Origin: Pseudovibrio sp947494035
GTDB taxonomy: Bacteria > Pseudomonadota > Alphaproteobacteria > Rhizobiales > Stappiaceae
Assembly: GCA_947494035.1 (NCBI GenBank)
Contig: CANLTN010000003.1
Location: 265,479 to 329,478 of the forward strand
Reading direction: 5' to 3'
Length of the DNA: 64,000 nt
Part shown: piece after piece, positions 1 through 9,641 of the stretch
Position numbering within the stretch: the first letter of the stretch is position 1
Layout of the letters: each line of letters begins with the position of its first letter
The notes under the pieces: model-generated
What the model was told of the DNA's origin: nothing
The model's database searches: none
Seen by the model: the letters and a program-made list of their open reading frames with translations, nothing else
Program-made: the position numbers and the translations under genes

Positions 1-38
1 AGCAACGCGAGGCCAATGACTGCCAATAGTTTTTTCAT
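1..38 (-). CDS. nosL: NosL copper chaperone lipoprotein, N-terminal fragment
   Basis: Only the first dozen codons are in the window; the gene runs off the left edge. The start ATG shares one base with the nosY stop (TGATG), which is typical of translational coupling. The visible residues MKKLLAVIGLALL form the start of a signal peptide. In nos operons the gene after nosY is usually nosL, a copper-binding lipoprotein that helps deliver copper to NosZ. The name therefore comes from position plus the signal sequence, not from any catalytic or metal-binding motif. Confidence 0.6.
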   Translation of the reverse strand, partial: MKKLLAVIGLAL

Positions 39-868
39 CACGGGGAAACCCTCTTAAGCAGCAGGATTGCGCCAGACATGGCGACGCCCGCAAACACAAA
101 GATTGATACAAGAGCAACAATTGGTGAGAATGGAAGGCTTTCTGCCACACCTGCCATCCCGCCAACCATGGCGTTGGCATCCAGTGCAGACAGGTTGAAC
201 AAGCGGAACGCATCTGCCGGGTTTGCCAAAAGAGCAAACGGGAAGACGCTGGAGGCAAAGAAGCCTTCGCTGTCAGCAACCAATGCACCGAGCAAGGCAA
301 GATCGTAAAGCACGATCAGAACAAGCCAGATGCCAATTGCCATAGCAGCTGCTGTTGTCACCTGACGGACAAGTGAGCTGACAACGTAGCCAAGCGAGAG
401 GAAAGCGAACCCAAGAACAGTCGAAGTTGCGATAAGGCGCGCAAAGTCAATAAAACCACTGGTGTCGCCCCCGCCGGTAAATGTCAGCATCAATGCTGTT
501 GAGCCATAACCAAGTGTGAGTGCAAGAAGCAGGACACAGGTGTGGCCAACGGCTTTGCCGATGAGGAACTCGCTCCGGGTTATTGGGGAGGAGAAAATCA
601 GCAGCAAGGTGCCGCGTTCGATTTCCCCGGCAACCGCATCAAAGGCCAGCAACAGTGCGATCAGCGGCACCAGATAGACAGACAAGCTGGCGAGGGAGGC
701 CACTGTGATGGTCATACGGCTTACATCAAGCGTGCCGGCAGGGGCTGAGCCGAGCAAGGCCAGCGCCAGTGAGAAGGCGCTCAGGATTATGACAGATAGC
801 AGGATCCAGCGGTTGCGCAGGCCGATGCGGAACTCTTGATGAGCTACAGTCAAGATACGTTGCAACAT
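38..868 (-). CDS. nosY: NosY, ABC transporter permease for nitrous oxide reductase maturation
   Basis: Integral membrane protein of 276 residues with about six hydrophobic segments. It is the membrane partner of the NosF ATPase; together with periplasmic NosD they form the NosDFY complex needed to assemble the CuZ (4Cu:2S) centre of NosZ. The N-terminal part carries the ABC-2 type pattern with a conserved FDAVAGEIERGTL stretch. It starts 3 bases after nosF with a good GGAGG eight bases before the ATG, and its stop overlaps the nosL start. Length and context agree with the family. Confidence 0.93.
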   Translation of the reverse strand: MLQRILTVAHQEFRIGLRNRWILLSVIILSAFSLALALLGSAPAGTLDVSRMTITVASLASLSVYLVPLIALLLAFDAVAGEIERGTLLLIFSSPITRSEFLIGKAVGHTCVLLLALTLGYGSTALMLTFTGGGDTSGFIDFARLIATSTVLGFAFLSLGYVVSSLVRQVTTAAAMAIGIWLVLIVLYDLALLGALVADSEGFFASSVFPFALLANPADAFRLFNLSALDANAMVGGMAGVAESLPFSPIVALVSIFVFAGVAMSGAILLLKRVSP

Positions 869-871
869 ATC

Positions 872-1792
872 TTAAGCCTCCCCTGTTCTGTCTTCTTGGT
901 GCGCTTTTTCAGAGAAGTGCTTATAGACGTCATCCAGTGTTGGCAGATGGACATCGATATCCTCGATCATCGCGCCAAGACTGGTGACAGCTGCAATTCT
1001 CGCGATCTTGTCTTCGTGAGCACACATGATCTCTACGGAGCGGCAATTAACGGGAGTTCCACCCAGTCGATCAGCAAGTTGCTCTGCCGGTTCATCTTTT
1101 GACTTCACCTTCAGCCTGATTGGCAGTCGTGCCGCCGTGCGCAGGTTTTTCAGCGTGTCGTTGGCGACCAGTCTGCCTTGGGACATGATCAGGATGCGAT
1201 CCGTGCGGGCTTCCATTTCTGTCAGAGCGTGAGATGACAGCAGCACGGTGGCCCCGTTTGCGGAGATCTCGGTCACCAGATCATAAAAGTTCTGGCGGGA
1301 GATGGGATCAAGACCGCTGGTCGGCTCATCAAGCAGAACCAGTTTAGGTGTTCCGATCAGGGCCTGAGCCAGTCCCAGACGTTGGCGCATACCCTTTGAG
1401 TATGTTCCGATGCGGCGGCGGCCCGCTTCTGCAAGGCCGACGCGTTCAAGCAAACCAACGGCTTTCTTGGCGTCCTCGCCTTTAAGTCTGGCGTAGTATT
1501 TGAGAACCTCGACACCTGTCAGAGTTCTTTGAAAGGCGACAGATTCAGGCAGGAACGCGGTGGATGCGCGTGCTTTATCACTGCCGGGCTGCGCGCCCAA
1601 AACTTCAATCCGTCCTTCTGTCGGGGTCAAAAAGCCAAGCGACATCTTGAAAAATGTCGTTTTGCCTGCCCCGTTGTGCCCGAGCAGCGCTACCCTCTCT
1701 GCGCTTCCCAGCTCAAAAGAAAGGTCTTTAACAGCATCCCGTCCATCGAAGGTTTTGCGCACGTTCTCCGCGCGAAGAACTGTTGTGTTCAT
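872..1792 (-). CDS. nosF: NosF, ABC transporter ATPase for NosZ maturation
   Basis: Cytoplasmic ATP-binding subunit of NosDFY, 306 residues. The Walker A loop GHNGAGKTT is at about residues 38-46, the ABC signature appears as YSKGMRQR at 131-138, and Walker B LVLLDEP at 151-157. The open frame extends further upstream, but the family begins at MNTTVLRAENV, whose ATG overlaps the nosD stop as ATGA, so that start was chosen. ATP hydrolysis here is thought to drive sulfur-species delivery for CuZ assembly. Confidence 0.94.
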   Translation of the reverse strand: MNTTVLRAENVRKTFDGRDAVKDLSFELGSAERVALLGHNGAGKTTFFKMSLGFLTPTEGRIEVLGAQPGSDKARASTAFLPESVAFQRTLTGVEVLKYYARLKGEDAKKAVGLLERVGLAEAGRRRIGTYSKGMRQRLGLAQALIGTPKLVLLDEPTSGLDPISRQNFYDLVTEISANGATVLLSSHALTEMEARTDRILIMSQGRLVANDTLKNLRTAARLPIRLKVKSKDEPAEQLADRLGGTPVNCRSVEIMCAHEDKIARIAAVTSLGAMIEDIDVHLPTLDDVYKHFSEKAHQEDRTGEA

Positions 1793-3063
1793 CTTCTTGC
1801 TCCTACCTTCGGCAGTGTTATCTCCGGAGGATGCATCAGTGGTTTTGTATCCACGATGCCGCCTGGCAAAAGCGCCGGGAACTGCGACTGTGTCCAACTG
1901 AGAAGCTGAACCGCAGGGCTACCGGTGAGCAGTTTTGCAGAGGGTTGTGTCCAGAGAATTTGGTCGACCATGTCGTTTGGCCGATAGGCGGTGTCGGCTA
2001 TTCCATCTCCGTTCATGTCAAAGGCTGAGTGGTCACTCCAGAAATTCCCCCTACCCTCGTACGTCCACTCCAGGTGACGTGTGCCCACGTATTTGACCTG
2101 TGTTTTGTTTCCAATAAAGGCGTTGTTGGAGAATTTGTTTCTGGCGGAACCCGCTGTGAAGTGAACTCCGATTTCGCAGCGCTCAAACCTATTACCGTCA
2201 ATAATGTTCTTGTTGGCGTTATACATAAAGATGCACTTTTCCGGAGACGCTTTGACGTAGTTTCCGGTGATGACCGCGTTGTTGGCGTAGTTCAGCATCA
2301 GGCCATGATCGCGATCATCATCAGACGTGTTGCCTGTGATGGTGAGCCTGTCAGAGAACATCAGTGCATAGCCAATGTGATTGCCCACTGATACGTTGTT
2401 GGAGATCACGCCCCTGTTGCCATACATGTAGTGCACAGCGAAGCGCACGTTTTCAATGTAGTTATTTCTAAGAGTGTCATTAGGGCTGGTGTTTACAAAG
2501 ATACCATCCCGGCCATATCGAATGGTGTTGTACTCCGCGACAAGTCCGGGGGCGTTCCAAACGTATATACCGTTGCCGCGCTCGTTGGGGCGCAGGTCCT
2601 GACGTCCTTCAATCAGGTTATCGGCAATATAGGCGTCCTTGGGTCCGTGAGCATTCACGCCCACCAAATTGTTGAGGAATTTATTGCCAGTAACTCGGGC
2701 ACGGTCTGCGTCTTTGGTCAACTTTACGCCAGAATCGATAGTTTCGTTGGAAAGACCTGAACCGGTGATCACCAGTCCATCGACGACCACATCGGGTGCT
2801 TCGACAGTAATGACCGAGCCTTTGCCATTGCCCTTAAGCTCTGCACCTGGCTCTCCTTTAAGCACCAAAGACCGGTCGATGACGACCGGTCCCTGATGAA
2901 TTCCAGCAGAAAGGCGCAAAACGTCTCCGTCCTGCGCCTTTTCCAAGGCGCGGGCTAAGGCATCGGGCTGCGCAGGAACCTTTAGCTCGGCGGCGTGCGC
3001 TGTCATGCTCACGCCAACCAGAACCGTCGCTCCCAGCACTATTTGCCAGAACAACCTTGTCAT
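1789..3063 (-). CDS. nosD: NosD, periplasmic copper-site maturation protein
   Basis: A 424-residue exported protein with a signal peptide ending near AHA at residue 24. The body has many short beta-helix (CASH/NosD) repeats rich in N-N and G-N turns, for example NNLVGVN, NTIRYGRDG and NNAVITGNY, as expected for a right-handed parallel beta-helix. NosD docks on NosFY in the periplasm and takes part in CuZ assembly on NosZ. It follows nosZ by 12 bases and overlaps nosF by 4. Its length is normal for the family. Confidence 0.94.
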   Translation of the reverse strand: MTRLFWQIVLGATVLVGVSMTAHAAELKVPAQPDALARALEKAQDGDVLRLSAGIHQGPVVIDRSLVLKGEPGAELKGNGKGSVITVEAPDVVVDGLVITGSGLSNETIDSGVKLTKDADRARVTGNKFLNNLVGVNAHGPKDAYIADNLIEGRQDLRPNERGNGIYVWNAPGLVAEYNTIRYGRDGIFVNTSPNDTLRNNYIENVRFAVHYMYGNRGVISNNVSVGNHIGYALMFSDRLTITGNTSDDDRDHGLMLNYANNAVITGNYVKASPEKCIFMYNANKNIIDGNRFERCEIGVHFTAGSARNKFSNNAFIGNKTQVKYVGTRHLEWTYEGRGNFWSDHSAFDMNGDGIADTAYRPNDMVDQILWTQPSAKLLTGSPAVQLLSWTQSQFPALLPGGIVDTKPLMHPPEITLPKVGARR

Positions 3064-3075
3064 ACCCGCTGCTCC

Positions 3076-4983
3076 CTATGCATCGCGTGGTTCTACGAAC
3101 ATACGACCGCGCATTTCCATGTGCAGTGCATGACAGAACCAATTGCAATAGAACCAGTGAACGCCTGGACGCTCCGCAATGAAGGTCACGGAAGCGGTTG
3201 CCTGAGGGGCAACTTCCATCGCTACGCCGTAGTTGGACATACAGAAGCCGTGTGTCAGGTCGTCAATATCATCAATATTGGTGACATAAACGGTGACTTC
3301 ATCGCCCTGCTTCACAGTGAACTTCTCGAGAGAGAACATTGGCGCAGAAGAGTACATGTACACACGAACTTTGTTACCATCGCGGATAACGTCCTCAGCA
3401 TCTTCCAGATCAACACCGTCTGCTTCTGCCTGTATAACTGCATCAGCAAACATTGGGTCATCGCGGGTCCATATAGACTCCGGATTTACAAGGTCGCGGC
3501 GAACGAGAGTTACGTCATGTGGCTCAGCGAATGCCGGGCTGTCATGAACGAGCACCATTTCGTCACCGGAAATGTCGATCAGCTGCTCGTTTTCTGGCTT
3601 CAAAGGACCAACGTTTATGTAGCGGTCTTTGGAGAACTTGTTCAGAGAAAGAAGCCACTTACCGTCCGCATCCAGAGTTTCGCCCATGGTGGTGTGGTTG
3701 TGACCTGGCTGATACGCAACATCGATCTTTGAGTGGATTGGATCAACTTCTTCACCGGCGTACTGACGGATCGCTTTGTCGATATCCCACTTCACCATCT
3801 GGCTGTCGAGGAACAGTGTGGTGTAGGCAAAGCCGCGGTTGTCGAAGGCAGTGTGGAGAGGACCAAGGCCCAACTCTGGCTCTGCAACAACAGCGGAGCG
3901 TGGCTCTGCGCCATCGAACACTGCATCCAGCTTGTCTACATCAATCACGGTTACTGTTGGAGACAGCTTGCCCGCGATCATGACGTGTTTTTTATCCGGG
4001 CAGGTGTTACAGCCGTGCGGGTTGTTTGGTATGGGAATGTAGGCGGTGTACGTGGAGCCTTTACGGCCATCAAGAACAGGAACGCCGTTCAGCATCTGGT
4101 AGTCGCCGTTTTGAACGCCTTCTTCAATGCGTGCGATGTTGAAGACAACGCAGTGGTCCATCTCAGCCGCAGTCATCTCTGCCAAGTCTACCCCCATCTC
4201 TGAGTTGTAGCTGGTAGAGAATGCATACTTGCCCTGATAATCAGCATCACAGTTGTCCAGATTACCGGATACAATGACCTGCCATGCAACTTCCATGGAG
4301 TCGCCGTCGATTGCGGAGAAGATGCAGCGGTACTCATCTGGCTCATCAAGGATTCTTCCGTCATTGACCAGTGGAGCTTCGTGCTCACCGTTTGCAAAGA
4401 TGTAGCCGGTACGAGGCCATTTTTGCGGGCGCATACCATGAATAGCATTTGCATTCGGTACTTCGACAATCTTATCTGTTTTCATGACGTCACAGCGAAT
4501 ACGCGCAACGCGAGTGTTCGCCTTATCATTCACGAAAAGATAGCGACCGTCGTACGTACCTTCTGTAAAGGACATATGGGGGTGGTGAAGGTCGCCGTTA
4601 TCGTAGGTGTCCTTACCCTGAGCTGCAAGGAATGCCTTGGTCTCTGGCAGAAGGTTTTCGGTCAGAATTTTTTTGGATTCGTTGGTCTGTCCCCAACCTG
4701 TTGCAGAACAACGGTTGAATACAGGAACGCGCATCAGTTCGCGCATTGACGGGAGACCCAGAATGCGCATTTCGCCACACTGACCGGATGACCAGAAGCC
4801 GTAGTATTCGTCCAGATCACCTGGAGCCACTTCGAAGTCACTGCCTTCTGCTGCCTTTGCTGCAGAAATACCACCAGGAGTATTTGCCACTGCAACAGCA
4901 CCCAGACCCGCAACTGCAGCTGTGTTAGCTGTACCGCTTAGCAATGCGCGACGTGACAGACCTGTTTCTTTTTTATCAGACAT
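3076..4983 (-). CDS. nosZ: Nitrous oxide reductase NosZ (Tat-exported, clade I type)
   Basis: Catalyses reduction of N2O to N2 in the periplasm, the last step of denitrification. The 635-residue product starts with a twin-arginine signal (SRRALLSG near residue 11), which marks clade I NosZ and export in folded form by Tat. The C-terminal cupredoxin domain carries the CuA ligands C613, C617, H621 and M624 in C-N-W-F-C-H-A-L-H-M-E-M, plus the T-H-G-F histidine. An N-terminal H-H-P-H cluster belongs to the CuZ beta-propeller. The open frame continues 47 codons upstream, but MSDKKETG fits the family and has AGGAGA just ahead. Confidence 0.97.
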   Translation of the reverse strand: MSDKKETGLSRRALLSGTANTAAVAGLGAVAVANTPGGISAAKAAEGSDFEVAPGDLDEYYGFWSSGQCGEMRILGLPSMRELMRVPVFNRCSATGWGQTNESKKILTENLLPETKAFLAAQGKDTYDNGDLHHPHMSFTEGTYDGRYLFVNDKANTRVARIRCDVMKTDKIVEVPNANAIHGMRPQKWPRTGYIFANGEHEAPLVNDGRILDEPDEYRCIFSAIDGDSMEVAWQVIVSGNLDNCDADYQGKYAFSTSYNSEMGVDLAEMTAAEMDHCVVFNIARIEEGVQNGDYQMLNGVPVLDGRKGSTYTAYIPIPNNPHGCNTCPDKKHVMIAGKLSPTVTVIDVDKLDAVFDGAEPRSAVVAEPELGLGPLHTAFDNRGFAYTTLFLDSQMVKWDIDKAIRQYAGEEVDPIHSKIDVAYQPGHNHTTMGETLDADGKWLLSLNKFSKDRYINVGPLKPENEQLIDISGDEMVLVHDSPAFAEPHDVTLVRRDLVNPESIWTRDDPMFADAVIQAEADGVDLEDAEDVIRDGNKVRVYMYSSAPMFSLEKFTVKQGDEVTVYVTNIDDIDDLTHGFCMSNYGVAMEVAPQATASVTFIAERPGVHWFYCNWFCHALHMEMRGRMFVEPRDA

Positions 4984-5041
4984 GAAAGTCTCCTTGTTCA
5001 GACAGGAAAGGCTCCCTTGTAACTTTCTCGTAGGGAACGGC

Positions 5042-7252
5042 CTAAGCAGGTGGTGATTTGGCGGAAGTGTTCTCTTCCGTCTTTGAAATACCCGTCTGCG
5101 CTTCGAACTTCTTGCGCCTGGCAAGCTTTTTGATGCAGACCGGACATTTATCGTCGCTCTGATACAGAACCTGACAATGCAGGCAGTTCAGGCATTCGTT
5201 TGGATTGATGTTTCCCTCAGGATGGATGGCGCCAACCATGCACTCTACTTCACAACGAGCGCACGGGTTTCCGCATTCCTTGTAGCGCTTCAGCCAGTCG
5301 AACATGTGCAGGCGCGCCGGAATGGCGAGAGCAGCCCCCAAAGGACAGAGATAACGGCAGTAGAACCGCTCGATGAACAGCCCAGCGGTCAGCAATGCGA
5401 CTGCAAAGAGCACATAGGGCCACCCACGCTGGAATTTCATAATGATTGCGGTTTTGAATGGCTCAACTTCGGCGTAATGCTCGGCGATTGGCAGTGAGTA
5501 AAGTGACAGACCGAACAGACCCAAGAAGATCATATACTTCACGGGCCAGAGGCGTTCATGCAAACCCCATGGCACAGTTATCTGCGGCACTTTGAAGAAC
5601 TTCGCGATCCGGTTGGTCAGCTCCTGCAATGCGCCGAAGGGGCAAAGCCAGCCGCAGTAGGCGCCACGTCCCCAGAAGAGGAGTGCTGCGGCAACAGAAA
5701 ACCACAGTAGGAACACCAGTGGGTCCATCAGGAAGGCACTCCAGCTGAACTCGGTTGTCAGCGCTGAGAAAAATGCCAGTACGTTGACAACCGACAGCTG
5801 TGCGTTTTGCATCCAGCCGAGCCAGAACAAGACAAAGGTCAGGAAGCCAATGCGGAACCAGAAGGTGAATCTTTCCGACTTCGTAACCTGCATCTGGAAG
5901 AAGAAGACGCCTGTCAGAATTGCCAGCGCTACAGCGAGCACCGCGATATCTGCATGGCGGCCATCCCAAATGCGCTGCCACAGTTCTGTTTGATCCTGCT
6001 CATCGGCAGCAGCAACCACATTCTGGTTGCTTCCGGCGTCCGCTCCACCTGTAGGCGTGGCCTCTACACTCTTCAGGTACTTCTGCGGCAACTGATAGCC
6101 CAGATCAAAGGTCAGGAAGGCCTTGTCAATGGGACCAGTTGCACGTTGCACCAGCACCTGCAAGCGGAACGGTTTGCTGGGATCAAAGCCGGAGTCTGCC
6201 GGAATGGTAAAGATATCCAGTTCTTTGAACGTTGGAGCATCACTTGCTGCAATATCGCCCAAACGTTCGTGTTGGCTATCTCTGAAGCGAACTGAAACGT
6301 CGTTCTGGATCAAATGAATGCGGTCAAAGATACCACCTCGTACGTAGCCTGTGCCCTTGAAGGAATAACGACCACGACCAAGGACTGCGATGGCGTGCTC
6401 GCCTTCTTTCAAGCTGTTTTTCAGGTTGTTGTACTCCGCGTCTCCCATGATGGTGCGACCAATGGTGGGGACGTCAACCAGCCCCATATACATATCGAGA
6501 TAGTCATCAGTATCCGGGCCATTTTCAGGACGCCTGATTGCTTCCGAGTCGCCCTGTTCAACGAATGCGGCGTTGATTTGCCCAACATCAAGTGTCAGGC
6601 GGCGAATAGAACCATCACCAACCAGTGTCATCCAATCGGAGACTTCAGTCTTGTCCGGATCAATCTCGAGTGTTGGTCCTGCGTTTGCATTAGCGCTTTG
6701 GAGGCCACCTATTCCAAGGGTGCGCGCCACTATCAAGCTCGCTCTCACAATAGAATCGTCAATCACCAAGATGGTGACTGTTGCGCCAGAGATAATGTCG
6801 AGGTCATGGGCAGAGCCGCCCTGCTCGGCTTCCTTCTTGATATCGAGACCGGCGTAGTTTTCGGTAACCTGTTCGATCTCGCTTTCAGGAATACCAACCA
6901 GAACGATCGGCTCGGCGTGTTGTACCAACTGAACGCTCGTCAGTATTCCATCCGTGTCGATGCCAACCAGCGTATCAATCGGTTTCCCGGAATATCCTGT
7001 TGTGGAGACAAGGTCGGTGGTTAGAAAGACCCAGCCTAACACCTCATCCCCGGCCATGGCTGGCAGCACAGGGATGTCCTCACGCAGTTCTCCATATCTG
7101 TCGGCAGCGGGGAAAAATTCCGTAACCGCAACCTTCTCCGCATAGTCTAGAATACGTTTTGAAGATTCCACAGCAGCGGTCGCATAGCTCGACACACTGA
7201 CAAAGAACAAAAAAATTAAAAGGAAGGTAGTGCGCAACCTGATTGCTTGCAT
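5042..7252 (-). CDS. nosR: NosR, polyferredoxin-like flavoprotein of N2O respiration
   Basis: Membrane protein of 736 residues needed for nosZ expression and electron supply to NosZ. After a signal or anchor segment there is a periplasmic FMN-binding domain with an S-G-A-T motif at about 155-158, the type to which FMN is attached covalently. Several membrane helices follow, with C-G-W-L-C-P and C-R-Y-L-C-P motifs, and then a cytoplasmic ferredoxin-like cysteine cluster (C-G-N-P-C-A-R-C, C-L-N-C-L-H-C) near the C-terminus. A TTG eight codons upstream is open, but AAGG sits correctly before the ATG at 7252. It is the first gene of the nos operon. Confidence 0.95.
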   Translation of the reverse strand: MQAIRLRTTFLLIFLFFVSVSSYATAAVESSKRILDYAEKVAVTEFFPAADRYGELREDIPVLPAMAGDEVLGWVFLTTDLVSTTGYSGKPIDTLVGIDTDGILTSVQLVQHAEPIVLVGIPESEIEQVTENYAGLDIKKEAEQGGSAHDLDIISGATVTILVIDDSIVRASLIVARTLGIGGLQSANANAGPTLEIDPDKTEVSDWMTLVGDGSIRRLTLDVGQINAAFVEQGDSEAIRRPENGPDTDDYLDMYMGLVDVPTIGRTIMGDAEYNNLKNSLKEGEHAIAVLGRGRYSFKGTGYVRGGIFDRIHLIQNDVSVRFRDSQHERLGDIAASDAPTFKELDIFTIPADSGFDPSKPFRLQVLVQRATGPIDKAFLTFDLGYQLPQKYLKSVEATPTGGADAGSNQNVVAAADEQDQTELWQRIWDGRHADIAVLAVALAILTGVFFFQMQVTKSERFTFWFRIGFLTFVLFWLGWMQNAQLSVVNVLAFFSALTTEFSWSAFLMDPLVFLLWFSVAAALLFWGRGAYCGWLCPFGALQELTNRIAKFFKVPQITVPWGLHERLWPVKYMIFLGLFGLSLYSLPIAEHYAEVEPFKTAIIMKFQRGWPYVLFAVALLTAGLFIERFYCRYLCPLGAALAIPARLHMFDWLKRYKECGNPCARCEVECMVGAIHPEGNINPNECLNCLHCQVLYQSDDKCPVCIKKLARRKKFEAQTGISKTEENTSAKSPPA

Positions 7253-7289
7253 TCCAAGACACCTTAACTTACGCAAGGTAAGATGTTCT

Positions 7290-7335
7290 AGGATAGGGGC
7301 AATTGTATGACCTTGATAACTTTGACATAAATCAA
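7290..7335 (-). promoter_or_regulatory. FNR/Nnr-type site and promoter of the nos operon
   Basis: Read on the minus strand, TTGATTTATGTCAA (7335-7322) matches the CRP/FNR-superfamily consensus TTGAT-N4-ATCAA with one half-site mismatch. About 30 bases downstream lies TATCCT (7295-7290), a fair -10. The site centre is about 41 bases before a start point near 7287, the geometry of a class II activator. Regulation by FNR, DNR or NnrR under low oxygen or nitric oxide is inferred; the sequence alone cannot say which regulator binds. Confidence 0.7.
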
Positions 7336-7539
7336 AAAAGAGAGGTCATCTGGCAGTGGACTGGCCTACGAAAAGTGGAGAGCCTTTATCTCACAATTTC
7401 TGTGCTGCCTCTCGAACGTAATTGCCGAATGATAGCCTAACGCTGCGTGTCTTCAATATTGCCCTTGCCGCTCATGGAAAGGTTGATGCTGTGCGTTTTC
7501 GAGAGCCGCTAACGAGGCCACTTTATTCGAACCTGTCAT

Positions 7540-7592
7540 AAAAAAGCCGCCGGTCTACTGCTCGCAAAGCAAGCAAAAGGCCGACGGCTTTA
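7540..7592 (-). terminator. Rho-independent terminator after glmS
   Basis: On the minus strand an AAAGCCGTCGGCC arm and a GACCGGCGGCTTT arm pair around a loop of about 27 bases and run into six T residues. It lies about 50 bases beyond the glmS stop. The rest of 7253-7644 holds the nos promoter and no convincing gene. Confidence 0.8.
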
Positions 7593-7644
7593 GTATGAGA
7601 CTTTATTACTCTCCCACAAAAATCCTGTCTGATCTGCGAACCGA

Positions 7645-9471
7645 TTACTCGACGGTGACAGACTTGGCCAGATTCCGTGGTTGGTCCACATCTGTGCCCA
7701 TGAAGACAGCCGTATGGTAGGCGAGCATCTGCAATGGCAGCGCATAGATGACAGGTGCCAAAATTTCAGGAACCTCCGGCAAAATTATCATCTGATCAGG
7801 TGCAACACCGACTGCCGCTGCACCTTTTTCGTCCGTGAACAAGGCAATCTCACCGCCGCGCGCGGCCACTTCCTGCATATTGGAAACGGTTTTCTCGTAA
7901 ACACTATCAAAAGGCGCCACCACCACAACCGGCATATTTTCGTCAATCAGCGCGATCGGACCATGCTTCAACTCACCAGCTGCATACCCCTCAGCGTGAA
8001 TATATGAGAGTTCTTTCAGCTTCAACGCACCTTCAAGCGCCAGTGCGAAGTTGGTGCCGCGACCAAGGAACAGCGCATGGTGCTTCTTGGCCATCCACGG
8101 GGCCATCTTCTCAATCTGCGGCTCCAGCTTCAAAGCCTTCATTGCGCGCGCCGGCAGCTCTGCAAGTGCCCCTACCAGCTCCTTTTCCTTATCTGCACTC
8201 AAGTGTCCGCGCTGGCGGCCTGCAAGAACCGCAAGGCTGGCAAGAACGGCCAACTGGCAGGTAAAGGCTTTGGTAGAGGCAACACCAATTTCAGGCCCAG
8301 CAAAGAGCGGGAAAACCAGATCAGATTCACGAGCAATAGTGCTTTCAGGCACGTTCACAACCGCACCAATGGTCATGCCCTGCTCTTTACAATAACGAAG
8401 CGAAGCAAGTGTATCTGCCGTTTCACCTGACTGGGAGATAAACAGTGCCAAATCTCCTTCCGCAAGCGGCATCTCCCGATAGCGGAACTCGGAGGCAACA
8501 TCAATATCAACCGGAAGGCGCGCGTACTTCTCAAACCAGTACTTTGCAGTCAACGCCGCATAAAAGGCAGTACCACAAGCTGAAATCACTAGACGGTTAA
8601 TCTTGGAGAAATCGAAATCGTTACCCTCCGGCAGACTAACCTGGCCCTCGCTGAACTTCAGATACTGGGACAGCGCATGCCCCAGCACTTCAGGCTGCTC
8701 ATGAATCTCTTTGGCCATGAAATGGCGGTAGTTTCCCTTATCCATCATGGAGGAACTAACGCTGGAGGTCTGAACCGCACGCTCAACAACCGCATCGTGC
8801 TCATCGAAGATCTGGGCACCCGCGCGTGTAACAACCACCCAATCTCCTTCTTCAAGGTAGCTGATACGGTCCGTGAAAGGCGACAATGCAATCGCGTCAG
8901 AACCGAGGAACATCTCGCCTTCGCCATACCCCACAGCCAGCGGAGAACCACGGCGAGCGCCAATCATCAGGTCATCATGATCTGCAAACAAGAAGACCAG
9001 AGAAAATGCGCCCTTCAAACGACCAAGAATTGCCGCAACCGCATCTTGCGGAGATTTGCCGCTTTTCACTTCCAGAGAAACAAGGTGCGCAACAACTTCA
9101 CTATCAGTCTCGGTGGAAAGACGTACACCCGCACCGCGAACATGTTCACGCAGCTCAAGGAAGTTCTCGATAATGCCGTTGTGCACCACCATGATGCCCT
9201 CAGAGGCGTGTGGGTGCGCGTTCTCAACGGTCGGAGCCCCATGGGTTGCCCAACGAGTATGTCCAATCCCACTGTTGCCGGAAAGCGGATTGCTATCAAG
9301 CAAGGCTTCCAGATTACGTAGCTTGCCCTTTGCACGCCGACGAGCAAGTTCGCCATTCTCAACAGTTGCAATACCGGCAGAATCATACCCGCGATACTCA
9401 AGCCGTTTCAGCGCGTCAACCAGCAGTGGTGCAACAGGTGTCTGCCCCAAAATACCTATGATACCGCACAT
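7645..9471 (-). CDS. glmS: Glutamine--fructose-6-phosphate aminotransferase GlmS
   Basis: Makes glucosamine-6-phosphate from fructose-6-phosphate and glutamine, the entry to UDP-GlcNAc, peptidoglycan and lipid A. The start chosen gives MCGIIGILG, so that the nucleophilic cysteine follows the initiator methionine as in all class II glutamine amidotransferases; an upstream in-frame start would bury it. The product has 608 residues, with the amidotransferase half (RWATHG, S-x-T-D-S-E) followed by two SIS sugar-isomerase domains (SACGTAFYA, SQSGETADT) and the usual C-terminal KSVTVE. glmU lies upstream in the same direction, 170 bases away. Confidence 0.97.
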   Translation of the reverse strand: MCGIIGILGQTPVAPLLVDALKRLEYRGYDSAGIATVENGELARRRAKGKLRNLEALLDSNPLSGNSGIGHTRWATHGAPTVENAHPHASEGIMVVHNGIIENFLELREHVRGAGVRLSTETDSEVVAHLVSLEVKSGKSPQDAVAAILGRLKGAFSLVFLFADHDDLMIGARRGSPLAVGYGEGEMFLGSDAIALSPFTDRISYLEEGDWVVVTRAGAQIFDEHDAVVERAVQTSSVSSSMMDKGNYRHFMAKEIHEQPEVLGHALSQYLKFSEGQVSLPEGNDFDFSKINRLVISACGTAFYAALTAKYWFEKYARLPVDIDVASEFRYREMPLAEGDLALFISQSGETADTLASLRYCKEQGMTIGAVVNVPESTIARESDLVFPLFAGPEIGVASTKAFTCQLAVLASLAVLAGRQRGHLSADKEKELVGALAELPARAMKALKLEPQIEKMAPWMAKKHHALFLGRGTNFALALEGALKLKELSYIHAEGYAAGELKHGPIALIDENMPVVVVAPFDSVYEKTVSNMQEVAARGGEIALFTDEKGAAAVGVAPDQMIILPEVPEILAPVIYALPLQMLAYHTAVFMGTDVDQPRNLAKSVTVE

Positions 9472-9641
9472 ATATGTTCTCCTTGTAATCCCCTCTCGCA
9501 ACTGCTGCGAGCACCTTCAATTTGGCTAGTCTTTTGCCTGATGCCTCCGTGCGAGGGAAATCAATCCGTGTTTCGTTTCGTTACAACTTGAGGATAAATG
9601 ATATAAACACTGCGCTCATTGGCAGTATAAAACACCACTAC

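Noticed and set aside
1793..1897. Longer NosF beginning 35 codons upstream
   Set aside because: The extra residues lie within nosD and have no family match; the ATGA overlap start is far better.
8677..9321. 214-codon open frame antisense to glmS
   Set aside because: Fully inside glmS, no signal or motif.
9472..9641. Possible glmS ribozyme-riboswitch upstream of glmS
   Set aside because: That ribozyme is mostly confined to Gram-positive bacteria, and none of its core could be seen in these 170 bases.
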